Part shown: positions 50,483 to 64,000 of the stretch, piece by piece | Position numbering within the stretch: position 1 is the stretch's first letter | Layout: each line of letters begins with the position of its first letter | Origin: Phalacrocorax aristotelis | Taxonomy: Eukaryota > Chordata > Aves > Suliformes > Phalacrocoracidae | DNA: 64,000 nt | NCBI RefSeq assembly: GCF_949628215.1 | Contig: NC_134281.1 | Coordinates: forward strand, 13,464,501-13,528,500 | Direction: 5' to 3' | Translations under genes and position numbers: made by a program | Notes under the pieces: generated by a model | What the model saw: the letters and a program-made list of their open reading frames with translations, nothing else | Database searches by the model: none | Told to the model about the DNA's origin: nothing

Positions 50483-51569
50483 TGTGTTGGTTTTGCATGG
50501 CAAGGTTTTGATAGCAGCAGGGCTACAGGGGTGGCTTCTGTGAGAAGCTGCTACAAGCTTCCCTCATGTCCGACAGAGCCAACACCAGCTGCTCCAAGAC
50601 CGCTGGCCAAGGCCAAGCCCTTCAGCAACAGCAGCAGAGCCTCTGGGATAACATATTTAAGAAGGGGAAGGGGGGGAACTGCACAACTGCAGCCAGGGAG
50701 AGGAATGAGAATATGTGAGAGGAACAACCCTGCATATACCAAGGTCAGTGAAGCAGGATGGGGAGGAGGTGCTCCAGGCGCTAGAGCAGAGATTCCCCTG
50801 CAGCCTGTGGTAAAGACCACGGTGAGGCAGGCTGTCCCCCAGCAGCACATCTAGGTTAACTGTGGAGCAGATATCCACCTGCAGCCCATGGAGGACGCCA
50901 CAGCAGGGCAGGTGGATGCCCAAAGGATGTGACCCTGTGGGAAGCCCACACAGGAGCACAATCCTGGCAGCACCAGTGGCCCCACAGAGAGAGGAGCCCA
51001 CACTGGAGCACGTTTGCTGGCAGGGCTTGTGACCCCACAGGGGACCCACAATGGAGCAGTCTGTTCCTGAAGGACTGCACCCCATAGAAAGGGCCCATGC
51101 TGGAGCAGTTGATGGAGGACTGTCTCCCGTGGGAGGGACCCCGCACTGGAGCAAGGGAAGAGTGTGAGGAGTCCTCCCCCTGAGGACGAAGGAGCAGCAG
51201 AAACAACATGTGATGAACTGACCCCAAACCCCACTCCCCATCTCCCTGTGCCACTAGAAGGGTGGAGATAGAGAAAATTGCAAGTAAAGTTAAGCCTGGG
51301 AAGAAGCAAGGTGTCAGGGGAAGGTGTTTTTAAGATTTAGTTCTTATTCCTTGTTACCCTACTGAGATTTGATTGTTAATAAATTAAGCTAATTTCCGCA
51401 AGTCAAGTCTGGTTTGCCTGTGATGATAACTGGTGAATGATCTCTCCCTGTTTTTATCTCAACCCACAAGCCTTTTGTTATAGTTTCTCTCCCCTGTCAA
51501 GCTGAGGAGAGGGAGCGATAGGCCAGCTCTGGTGGACACCTGTCATCCAGTCAGGGTTAACCCACCACA
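50483..51569 (+). mobile_element. Solo LTR of an avian endogenous retrovirus
   Basis: A single 1087-bp LTR starting TGTGTTGGTTTTGCATGGCA and ending CCACCACA, bounded by TG...CA. An exact 5-bp direct repeat GATTT flanks it (50478-50482 and 51570-51574), which marks the integration site; a 5-bp duplication fits ERVL-like (class III) elements better than 4-bp or 6-bp classes. Internal landmarks are a TATA-like ATATTTAAG at 50653-50661 and AATAAA at 51378-51383. No primer-binding site, gag, pol or env sequence is attached on either side, so it is a recombination remnant. It is antisense to TPRA1 and lies in its first intron. The minus-strand ORFs at 50657-51309 are by-products of this repeat. Confidence 0.95.
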
Positions 51570-51574
51570 GATTT
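51570..51574 (+). repeat. Target-site duplication, right copy (GATTT)
   Basis: Direct repeat identical to 50478-50482, immediately outside the LTR's CA terminus. Confidence 0.9.
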
Positions 51575-54500
51575 CAACTATTGCAAAGAAAAAATGAACT
51601 CCCCTACCTAAAAACCTGTTGCTGTTACCAACGCCACGGTCTGAGACCAGGGAAAGCCTTGCATACTTTCACCTAAAAGGACTGTACAGACTATCTTCCA
51701 AAGCCAACACTGGCAAAAGCCAAAATTCAGCATTTTTCTTCTAATCATCTGCAAGACACCAGAACTACTCTGATTTTAAGAGCAACAGTAAGGCTGTGAA
51801 AAGACAGCACCTAAAACCCTGTTAGGATCAAGTTCTCCAGCTTGTTTACATCCACCAGTCTCGATTGCATTGCCCTTCTCAGACACAGATCAGCATCATC
51901 ACTGGCAGTTTACAAACCCAGAACCAGATGCTATCTAACACGTTTCCTAAGGTCAAACCCTTGGGCAGCAGAGAGCTATGGTCAGAATCAGAAGAGTCGT
52001 GGCACTCAGTTCTTTTGCCTGCCCTACCTTACACCTCTCCTGCCTCTCAGAAAGATGACAAGACAGAACTTCCCATCCACCTGATGAAATTTTCTACTGC
52101 CTTTCCTCAGAGAATATTCACATCTTTTCCACCATCTGTCCATCCCTCAGGCCCCACACTGCTGTGATGTTAACTGTCCCTTCAGAAGTTAAAGAGAAAC
52201 TCTGCTCTGCCATCCATAAAACTCCACGTGCTTCATGCCTGCACTGGTGGTAGCTTTGGCAGAGACTGCAGCAGTAGTTTATCCCTCTGTTGGTTCTACG
52301 ATCACCTTGGAAGTTTAAGTGGACTATGGCACACAGTACTTTAGATCAGGATTTATTATATACTAGACTTTTGACCTGATTTACCTTACTAAGGCTGCTT
52401 CTGATTCGATGTACCACCTTGTGCAAATCCTTTCCTCTTCCCACCCTAAACAGCAACCCTCACCCTTGACGCACTTGACTAGCTACCAGCTGAATGCAAA
52501 CACGAGGTTCTATCATCACGCCTGGCCCTCCCCAAGGAAGTGGTCACAGACAACACACAGATTCAAAAAAAAATAAAACAAAAAACTCCTCCATCAGCTG
52601 GCATCTTAAAGATGCACACTGCCAGAGACAGTGCTCTACCAGTCTGTGTGCTATAGTCCATCCAAGAAGTCCATCCATCTCAAAAAACCCATCTCCCTGT
52701 TTGACTTTAGTCCTGGCTGGCACACCAAACACTGACAGCCTCCATGACAGGACACAGAAGGTATTTTCCCTGCAAGGTTCTGGGTGACTCACAAGTCATA
52801 AAGAATCAGCACAGCCCTGTGTCATCTGTTGAGCTTTTAGAGCTCAGTAGCACCTTCCCCACAAGCTGCTCGAGACCATCAGCCACAGACTCTTCTTTCT
52901 CTTCAGGGGCTGAGAACCCTCCCAGGTCTTCTGAGGGGTACAGTGATCACCCCACCTTCAGCTATCAAACCCTCCCTTTGATTCATCCCTACCGACAGAT
53001 ACTCGCTGAGCTGGGACTTCTCTTTATGCAACTGCTGTATGCTGTGCTACACAAGAAACGTCACATTAAGTAAACACACGCAGACCTGGAGGGATCAACT
53101 TTGTGCTGAGATGGCAAAATCTGGGCCAAAAACCCCTCGTTCTAGTAGAGGTTCCAGCAAACAACCTTCATATTCCAGATTTATCTCTCTTCCCTCCAGC
53201 TTCTCACTTCTCTGAATTGACATCATCGAGAATTATTTTCTGCTAATAATTTTGCTCCATTCTCTTACTCCAAAACATCACTGCATCTCAGTAGTAGAAA
53301 GGACAAGTATGTTCACACTTGGCAACACAGAAAAAGTTCTACCTGATTTTTAAAAAAGCTGAGAAAGGGCAGAGAAAAACCTCACAGAGCATGGGCAGAA
53401 TAACATCATCAACTCCGAACCATCACAATCTCTTAATATCTCTTCTGGGACAAAGAATTCTATCTGCCCGTCACACTGAAAAGAGCTCAAGTATAAAGCT
53501 GTGAGAGAATTACATGGGAAAAACATCTTCCTCATAAAAAGAATGAACAGGCTCCATTCCTTTTCCCTAGAAGCTACCACTATCACACAACAGCAGCAAG
53601 CTGCTGATAAGGAGAGGAGCTGGGCACATGTAACAGAGCTCCAGTCACGAGGTTTCAAAGGGCAAAGCATAATCAAGCTTACCTCTCAGCCCAGCTGCTC
53701 ACTACAGCCCGGTATTAGTATCCTATCCTTCCTCCCAAGACGGAGTATACACAAAGGCAGAGCAACAGAACATCCAACATGACAAGACAGAGTGGCCAAA
53801 GCCATCAGCCGGACAGCACAACCCCCATGCTTTTCTAATAGCTAAGGCCTACAGCAAGGGAGTGGAGAACTGTCCCATTCTAGCAAAAATTCTGCGGCCA
53901 CAGGACTAGGAACTGATGGCAATGATCCGGCTAGGCTTCGTCATCCCCAGCAACTGCTCCTTACAGCACACCATCCAAACCCTTGCCCTGTCGAGTCCAA
54001 AATAAATCCAGTCAGCTGAGCATATCCAAGAGATCACTCACCACACCCTGCCTCCACGGGGCTGTTCCCTTCAGCCAGCCCAACCTACGCAACGTGGGTA
54101 AAAGCACCCTGTAGCCATGTACAAGGAAACAAGTGCCGCAGTCCTGGTCTCCCTTTTTCTTCTAGCAGGCAGCTCTATTCACCAGGCACCAGAAACCAAA
54201 ATAAAATTGTTTTCTACACCACAGCTGAAGTCAGCCTGAGTTGCTGAGGCTTGTTCCTCTGTCCAGGCACTGGACTCCCAAGTCACAGTCAGATCAAGAA
54301 TACCCACATGAGGTTGTTGGGACAGAGTGCTGGGGAAGGCTCAACTGCACCTTCCGTGAAAATGATTGCCTCTCACCAAGGGGATGTTGTTTCCTGATTC
54401 ATGACACCATACCCATATCAGAGGTCAGTGAAATCTGGGGCTCAAATCACTGGCAATTCTCTGTGCTCTCAAAGCCCAGCCACATAAAGGTGGATCACAT

Positions 54501-54712
54501 GCTACCAGAGCTTCAGCTTTAATTAAAAAAATGAAAGCTTTCTTCCTTCCTGAAGACAGTGTCAGAAAATTTTGTGAGTACAGATCATACTAGGGTTGAG
54601 ATTGCTCCTTAAAACACTGTATCTGTACAAGGCAAAACCACGCTGTCCGTTTCCCTGCTTAAATACAACTGTTACTTCAATAATTAAACGTTTAAGAAGA
54701 AAAAAGAAAAAT

Positions 54713-54754
54713 TTTTAAAAGCCTCTTTTTCTTCTCTTCAAGAGGCTCTTAAAA
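54713..54754. repeat. Inverted repeat, 15-bp arms, 12-nt loop
   Basis: The left arm TTTTAAAAGCCTCTT (54713-54727) and right arm AAGAGGCTCTTAAAA (54740-54754) pair at 14 of 15 positions around a pyrimidine-rich loop. It lies about 0.3 kb from the TPRA1 CpG island, in intron 1. Confidence 0.8.
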
Positions 54755-55039
54755 CCTCGCTCTTGGTCACAACAGCTACATTTTGCATTTCACCCTCACA
54801 GCACACAAGACAGGGACTTCCCCACCAGTGATCAAGGACCTCTCTTCCCTCCAAGCTTCATTCTCACACCTCGTTCTGAACTTAACTTAAAAAGAAAGAA
54901 AGGAATGGTAACGCTAAAAAACCACCAAACCAAAATACCAAAAGCGGAAGTATCAATAACCCAAAACTAGAGAGCCCCAGTTCAGGGATGTCTCTCAGAA
55001 ATAAGTATCCGAAGCCTTTTGTTGCGTTGTTTTGGTTTC

Positions 55040-56300
55040 GGTTTTTTCCCTCGAGGAGGCGGGCGCGCAGACAACCAGCGAGCAGGCGGCGCGACAAGCA
55101 AAGCGGCGCTACGTGGTCACTTCACCCCGCGTTGGCAAGCGCGCACGGCCCGTTTGAAGGCTGCCAAAGGAACCGGAGCGCTCGACAAAATCGGAAGTTC
55201 CTTTGGGCCGCGGTGCCGCCGGACGCTCCCGCCACGGGAGGGCTCTCCCGGGCCGCAGAAAGCGGCACCAAGCTGCCTTCCAGGGACCCGCCGAAGCGTT
55301 TGCCGAGGGCAGGGCAGGGACCCGGGGAGCAGCGGGGTCCGCCCGGGCCACCGCTGCCCCCCGAGCTGGCACCGGCTGGGGCCGAAGGGCCGCGGCGCCC
55401 AGGCGAGGCGCGAAGCCTCCCCCCGCCGGGCTCCCGGCGCGCACAGAGGGCAGCCGGGTGGCTGTTGCAGCGCAAGGGGGAGGCTCGGGCTCGGGCTCGG
55501 GCTCACGCGCGGGGCCGCGCACCGCCCCGCAGCGCGGCCCCGCCGCTCACCACAGAGGGCCGCGGCCCCCGCCGCCCCTCCCCGTTAGCGCCCCGAGCCC
55601 CCCTCGCGGCCCCGGCCCCACTCCCGCTCCCACTCCTACCGGCCGCGGGCCCGGCCCAGCCTCCCCGGTGACGGCGCTCAGCGGCGGGGGCCCGGCCCCG
55701 CCATCTCCCGCCCCGCGGTTCCCCTCAGTCAGGGAGCGTCGATAAAGAGCGGTGCGATCAGAGTGCCACGCGAGCCAGGGCCGACGCCTTTTCGGCCGTG
55801 CCCAGTGATGCTATTGAGAGAGGCTCCCCGAGAGGTACTGGTTAGACCAATCAGAGACCAAGAAACCGAAAGAAATAGCAGAGCGAGCCAATGGGAAGGG
55901 GAGGAAGGCGGGACTCCAGGAGCGGGCCTGCTGCGCTTTAAAGGTGCCATGTCCCCGTCCGTCCCCTTGCGCGACAGGGATCGCGACAGGGCGGGGAGGC
56001 CCTGGCGGCAGCTACCACCGCCGGGGTTCGGAGACCCTGACCTGCCCTGAAACGGGGCGGGAGGAACAAAACCTCCCCATGAGTCCCAGTGCTGAACCCC
56101 GCTGCCCGGCGACCAGGTCTACCCCGCCGCTCTGGGGGGGGGTCCTCATCCAGCTCTGGGCCGGATGGGGCTCGCTCACCGCCCCGGGGGACACCCGCGT
56201 CCCTCGGCTGCCCGCACGCCTCACCGCGGCCTACCCTCACACCGCCTCGCCTGGCTGCCATGTCATCGCACCCCTGCCAGGCAAGGGGAAACAGGCTCCT
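55040..56300. promoter_or_regulatory. TPRA1: CpG island and promoter of TPRA1; inferred non-coding exon 1
   Basis: A dense GC/CpG block lies about 5 kb upstream of the TPRA1 start codon. A plausible non-coding first exon ends at a donor GGCCG/GTAGGAG on the minus strand (last exon base about 55640); another donor-like site is near 55545. Two CCAAT boxes at 55847-55851 and 55888-55892 would lie upstream of it. The long overlapping ORFs on both strands here (for example 54988-55671) are low-complexity products of GC richness. Exon 1 is inferred, not proven. Confidence 0.65.
55485..55506 (+). repeat. GGGCTC hexamer tandem repeat
   Basis: About three and a half copies of a GGCTCG/GGGCTC hexamer inside the TPRA1 CpG island. 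Confidence 0.85.
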
Positions 56301-59300
56301 TCTGCAGAGGAATTATGGCAGGGAGGGTAACAACTTTTCTTCCACGGACTGGGTCCTATAATCAAGTCCCTGCAGGAGAGGATGATTAACAAGCTGGAGA
56401 GTCTGGCTTTTATGGGAAATGTAAAGCCAACATTTCAGCTGGGTGATAGCAGCTGGCATAGCTTGGATGATAGCAGCTAAAGGGAAACACAATAAATAAT
56501 TAGCAGGATTTGGAGGTGTAAATACCAGACAGAGGAAATAAATGTTTAGTATAGTAAACTAGGGAATAACTGGGACAAATGAGCCAAGATTTAAAATGGA
56601 TATTAAAAGAAATTAAAAGAAACAACTGGCTAAGTATCAGTAGGTCACTCCGGGAAGTAAGAGCTGTCTGACTGTGAACAGAGTTCCAAGGGGGATGTTT
56701 GTTATCTGAGTCATTTCAAGGGCTGGAGGATAAATCCTGGTGTAGTTTCTACCTGTGGTTTACCTGGGGCTCTAGGAATTGCTTCTATAGGAACACAAGG
56801 CTTCTGCTAAGCTGAAATGTGCTGTACAAGGTCTATACCTCTTTAGAAGATCCCTATTCGGATCAAGCTTCACACCCTGCTCTAGCAAACAGCACGTACA
56901 GAGTATTTCAGGCCCACCCCACACATACACCTTTCTCAACTTAAGTCTGCTTGATCCTTTTCTCAGGTTTAATTTTCCAGCTTCGCTGCAGGAAGCCTCA
57001 TGGAGGGAACATACCCTGAAGCCGTGGTGCTCACCTCAGCACTATTACTCTGATTTTCCACTGGGGTGAACCAGGTTTGTATGCTGGTGTCATGCCTTTG
57101 GAATGACATCTGGAGAAGCCGGTCCTTAGCTTGTCTCTACTCACACTGTCGTTCAGGTTAATGATATGTTGCAATATTTTGGCATGTTCTATTTATGGAT
57201 CCAAGCTCAAAGGCTCGGCAGGCACCAACATCTCTGAGTTATAGAGGGGACACTTCTGTTTAAAGAGAGGTTGAGTGCTCTTGCTTAAAAAGTGCCTTGG
57301 TAACAGAGCCAGGAAAAAAATCCATGTCTTCTCACTTGTAGCCTTAGGCGCTAACTAATTGAACATGTTACCTCCCACATAACTGTGTCAGAAGGAAAGA
57401 GTTTGCTTTCCAATCCACCTGCTCTTTCCATCTGACTCACTCTGAGACTAAAGCCCAGCACTTGGGACACCCTATTCAAAAGCTGTCTCGCAGGCAGAAG
57501 ACTGCTGGGTGCCACCGCAGGACCGTGACACTTTAGATCCTGCCTTCCTCACTGCTTACCTGAAACAGTGGAGGTGGGGAATCCGCACTTATGATTCCTT
57601 TGTATTAACAATCCATGCCTTTCATCCCAAATACAGTGTGTGCGAACTTAATTCTGTTCTTCCCACCTCCAAGGACTCTCATCTCTTTAACTGCCCACAT
57701 CCTCCCACTTTGGCTGAGAACTGCCGCTCTCTGTGTGACCTCCTCTGTCTGGTGCATGAAGTTGGCAGAGCTTACTCCCTTTGTCCTTGCTGTGTCACTT
57801 GGTGGTGCCAGGCTGAAGCAAGACAAGAGGTGATATTTAGCAGCCTTGGTAAACCTTGAATGCCCCAAGGAAAGCTGGCACTTGGTGCTGTATCTGCTGC
57901 AGTCTGCTGTCCTTTGGCCTTTCAGGCATCGGAGGCAGAAGGTGCAGTCATGGTTTCCAGAACAGCATTACACCCTCATATTGTCACCAGATTCCACTCT
58001 TCTAGGATGTTTTATCTCTCTAAAATACTCTTTCAGCTTTTATTAGATCAGTCTGCTGGACAGGATATTACTTCTCATCCAAAACTGCTTTGCTGTTCAA
58101 GTGCTGAGGAACTGCAGAGGCAGATGTGCCTGTCTTGTTTCAGAGCTGCTCTACCAAGCTACTGATTTCTAGTATTAGGTGTAAATTTGCACCAGGGGAT
58201 CCCTCCTGGGCTGTAGTCCTGTGTCTCTGCCCTTCTTTTCACCAGGAATTCAGTGCCCAGGACTCCCTCTGTGCTGTAAGCCACCAGTCTGCAAAATCCT
58301 GGTGGCGTGTTTTGATCCGGTCAGGAGTTTGGTGCTCTGCTGCACTCACCCCATTGAGCTCTGTCCGGGCCGTCTGCATCTCAGCCCTCTCGCATGCTCC
58401 AGTACATGGTCTCTAGCACAGCAGAAGGAACCCATCCCATGCATGGCGGCCATCTGATTTTAGGGTTGGTTTTAGCTGCCCAACCTCAGCTCCTCTCAAA
58501 GAGATGGAGCACCCTGGCTCAATCACAGGACTGCTTGCAGCTGGAACCCAAAGAAAGCAGTGAAAACATGGACATTGTCCATGGTCTTCTGGGAAGGACA
58601 GACAGAAAAGCTGTCCATCTGGCTGTCCAGTGCCTGGAGAGACAGTGGCACCCTGTGGCGAGAACAGTCCATCACAGTGTGTCACCTGGGCCTTGTCACA
58701 CAGAACAACCTTATGGAGGTCCTGGGCCACCTTCCTTTAAGCCATGGTGGTCCCTAGTAGCCTGCAGGTAGGGATATTTCTGGGGGTCCCCGTGCCTGTT
58801 TCACTCCAAGCAGCAGCCAGCTCCCCATCGTGTGTTGCAGAGATGAGGATGAGCCACTTTTCTATTTATATCGTGATGCTCCTGCTTTGCTATATTCATA
58901 CCAGGCTGAGTCACCCAGCTGGGCTCCTGGAAGAGGCATTTCAGGTCTATGATTGTCAACTGCCTCTTCAGTCACTTTTGCTTCTGGCATCTCCTGTTTC
59001 AGGGTTACTGTCCCACATCTGGCTGCAGCCAAGAGCAGAAACAGCCCGATACTAAACAGTGGTGAGAAACCCTTCAGATAAGACAGCTCTCCAAAATCTA
59101 AGCCTCCTACCCTTATGATAGAGCCTGTGGCCTGGAATGGAAGTGTTTCACCCCCTTGCCAGACTTCAGCCTGTTGCTATGTTTTGTCTCTCTGAAATCT
59201 GTTTCCAGTTTCTATGGGACAGGTGCTCTTCTTCATTTCCTCTCCTGAACAGCATCGCTCACTGCACCAAGCAGCTGCAGACAGATGTCTCTGTTCTTCA

Positions 59301-59480
59301 GAGCTGCTCCGATTAGCTCCCCGTTACTGTTATTGCGTACAGACTCAAGCAAAAAAACTCCCAAACACCAGAACCCCGCTCCCACTCTTTGTAGGTTTAG
59401 TGCAAACCAGAATAAAGATGATTCAAGCAGCTCTTCTGTGGGTCAGCGGCAAACCTGGCCAAGCCAGACTTGATTTTAGC
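56301..59480. other. Intergenic DNA between TPRA1 and MCM2, no recognised gene
   Basis: Several ORFs of 60-125 codons occur on the plus strand (57509-57859, 58126-58416, 58394-58771), but none shows a recognisable domain, conserved motif or splice context. A short direct repeat GATAGCAGCT occurs twice near 56445 and 56468. This is the space between the two divergent promoters. Confidence 0.6.
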
Positions 59481-59808
59481 TGTGGCAGAGGCAGGCTTGA
59501 GAACGGGCACAGGAACTCGCAGCGGGATCTCTGCCGTCGCTGGGCTTCCCGAGGAAGGGAGCCCCCGATCCCAGAGGGAGATGCCCAGATGTTCGGCAAA
59601 CTTTGCCACCGCTGCCCACCAGGCGCCCGAGCCCTCTCGGCCGTGCCCGGGGGTGGCCGCACCGCCTGCCCGCTGCCTCATGCATATTCATGAAGGGGGC
59701 GTGTCCCGCCCCGAAGGCTACCTATTAGTCACGCGCTTTCGCGCGCTTTTGTTGGCCACGTGGGTCTGTTTTCGCGCGGAATCCGGCTGGAGCGGGAGCG
59801 GCGGCGGG

Positions 59809-63945
<4,137 letters not shown>

Positions 63946-64000
63946 TGAACAGGGCAGTTTGTCTTGCCCAGGCTGCTGCAGTGCCTGTTCCTCCTGGCTC

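Larger units (their letters stand above)
50042..55640 (-). other. TPRA1: TPRA1 intron 1 (inferred)
   Basis: The interval between the coding exon 2 acceptor and the inferred non-coding exon 1 in the CpG island. It holds the solo LTR and an inverted repeat at 54713-54754. No coding exon was recognised in it. The extent depends on where exon 1 lies. Confidence 0.55.

Noticed and set aside
50657-51309. Minus-strand ORFs of 132-194 codons
   Set aside because: They run antisense through the solo LTR and its internal repeats, and do not resemble any retroviral or host protein.
54988-55745. Overlapping ORFs of 130-227 codons on both strands
   Set aside because: These are low-complexity products of the TPRA1 CpG island, with no domain and no conserved segment.
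57509-58771. Plus-strand ORFs of 96-125 codons between TPRA1 and MCM2
   Set aside because: No recognisable domain, no codon bias that stands out and no convincing splice context; treated as chance ORFs.
59680-59691. Octamer-like ATGCATATTCAT as a POU-factor site for MCM2
   Set aside because: It differs from the ATGCAAAT consensus and lies outside the compact E2F/GC-box cluster, so it is mentioned only as sequence.

Overview
The window is vertebrate nuclear DNA, most likely from a bird. The genes are split by GT-AG introns, the gene starts lie in CpG-rich islands, and the dispersed repeats are chicken-repeat-1 (CR1) LINE fragments plus a solo endogenous-retrovirus LTR of a type I associate with avian genomes. 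Three conserved genes can be read exon by exon: CHCHD6 (minus strand, 5' part only), TPRA1 (minus strand, all coding exons) and MCM2 (plus strand, 5' part only). The same neighbourhood occurs on human 3q21.3.

Layout. Positions 1-27611 are non-coding on present evidence and are read as the fourth intron of CHCHD6; the last exons of that gene, including its CHCH domain, were not found and probably lie left of position 1. This block holds a fairly well preserved CR1 3' fragment (about 8205-8950), an old CR1/L3-type tail (about 26165-26310), long homopolymer runs, and one exon-like open segment on the minus strand (18657-18898) that no recognised gene explains. CHCHD6 exons 4, 3, 2 and 1 follow at 27612-27756, 29950-30019, 31235-31367 and 33539-33628, ending in a CpG island.

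Positions 33.9-36.2 kb have no recognised gene but carry two plus-strand ORFs ending near a plus-strand poly(A) signal at 36176. This faces the likely distal poly(A) cluster of TPRA1 (36257-36295). TPRA1 coding exons run from 50029 down to 38831 in ten pieces and join in phase to 384 codons. A non-coding first exon is inferred in the CpG island at 55.0-56.3 kb. Its first intron carries the 1.09-kb solo LTR (50483-51569) flanked by an exact 5-bp duplication.

Between 56.3 and 59.5 kb I see no gene. MCM2 starts at 59809 behind a compact promoter with two E2F-type sites, a GC box and a CACGTG box. Its first six coding exons (354 codons) run to 63927 and the gene leaves the window on the right.

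The three genes do not form a pathway: CHCHD6 is a mitochondrial MICOS subunit, TPRA1 an orphan seven-helix membrane protein and MCM2 a subunit of the replicative helicase. TPRA1 and MCM2 are divergent, with promoters about 4 kb apart. TPRA1 and CHCHD6 are in tandem on the minus strand. All family assignments come from reading the sequence and recalled family knowledge; no database search was run.
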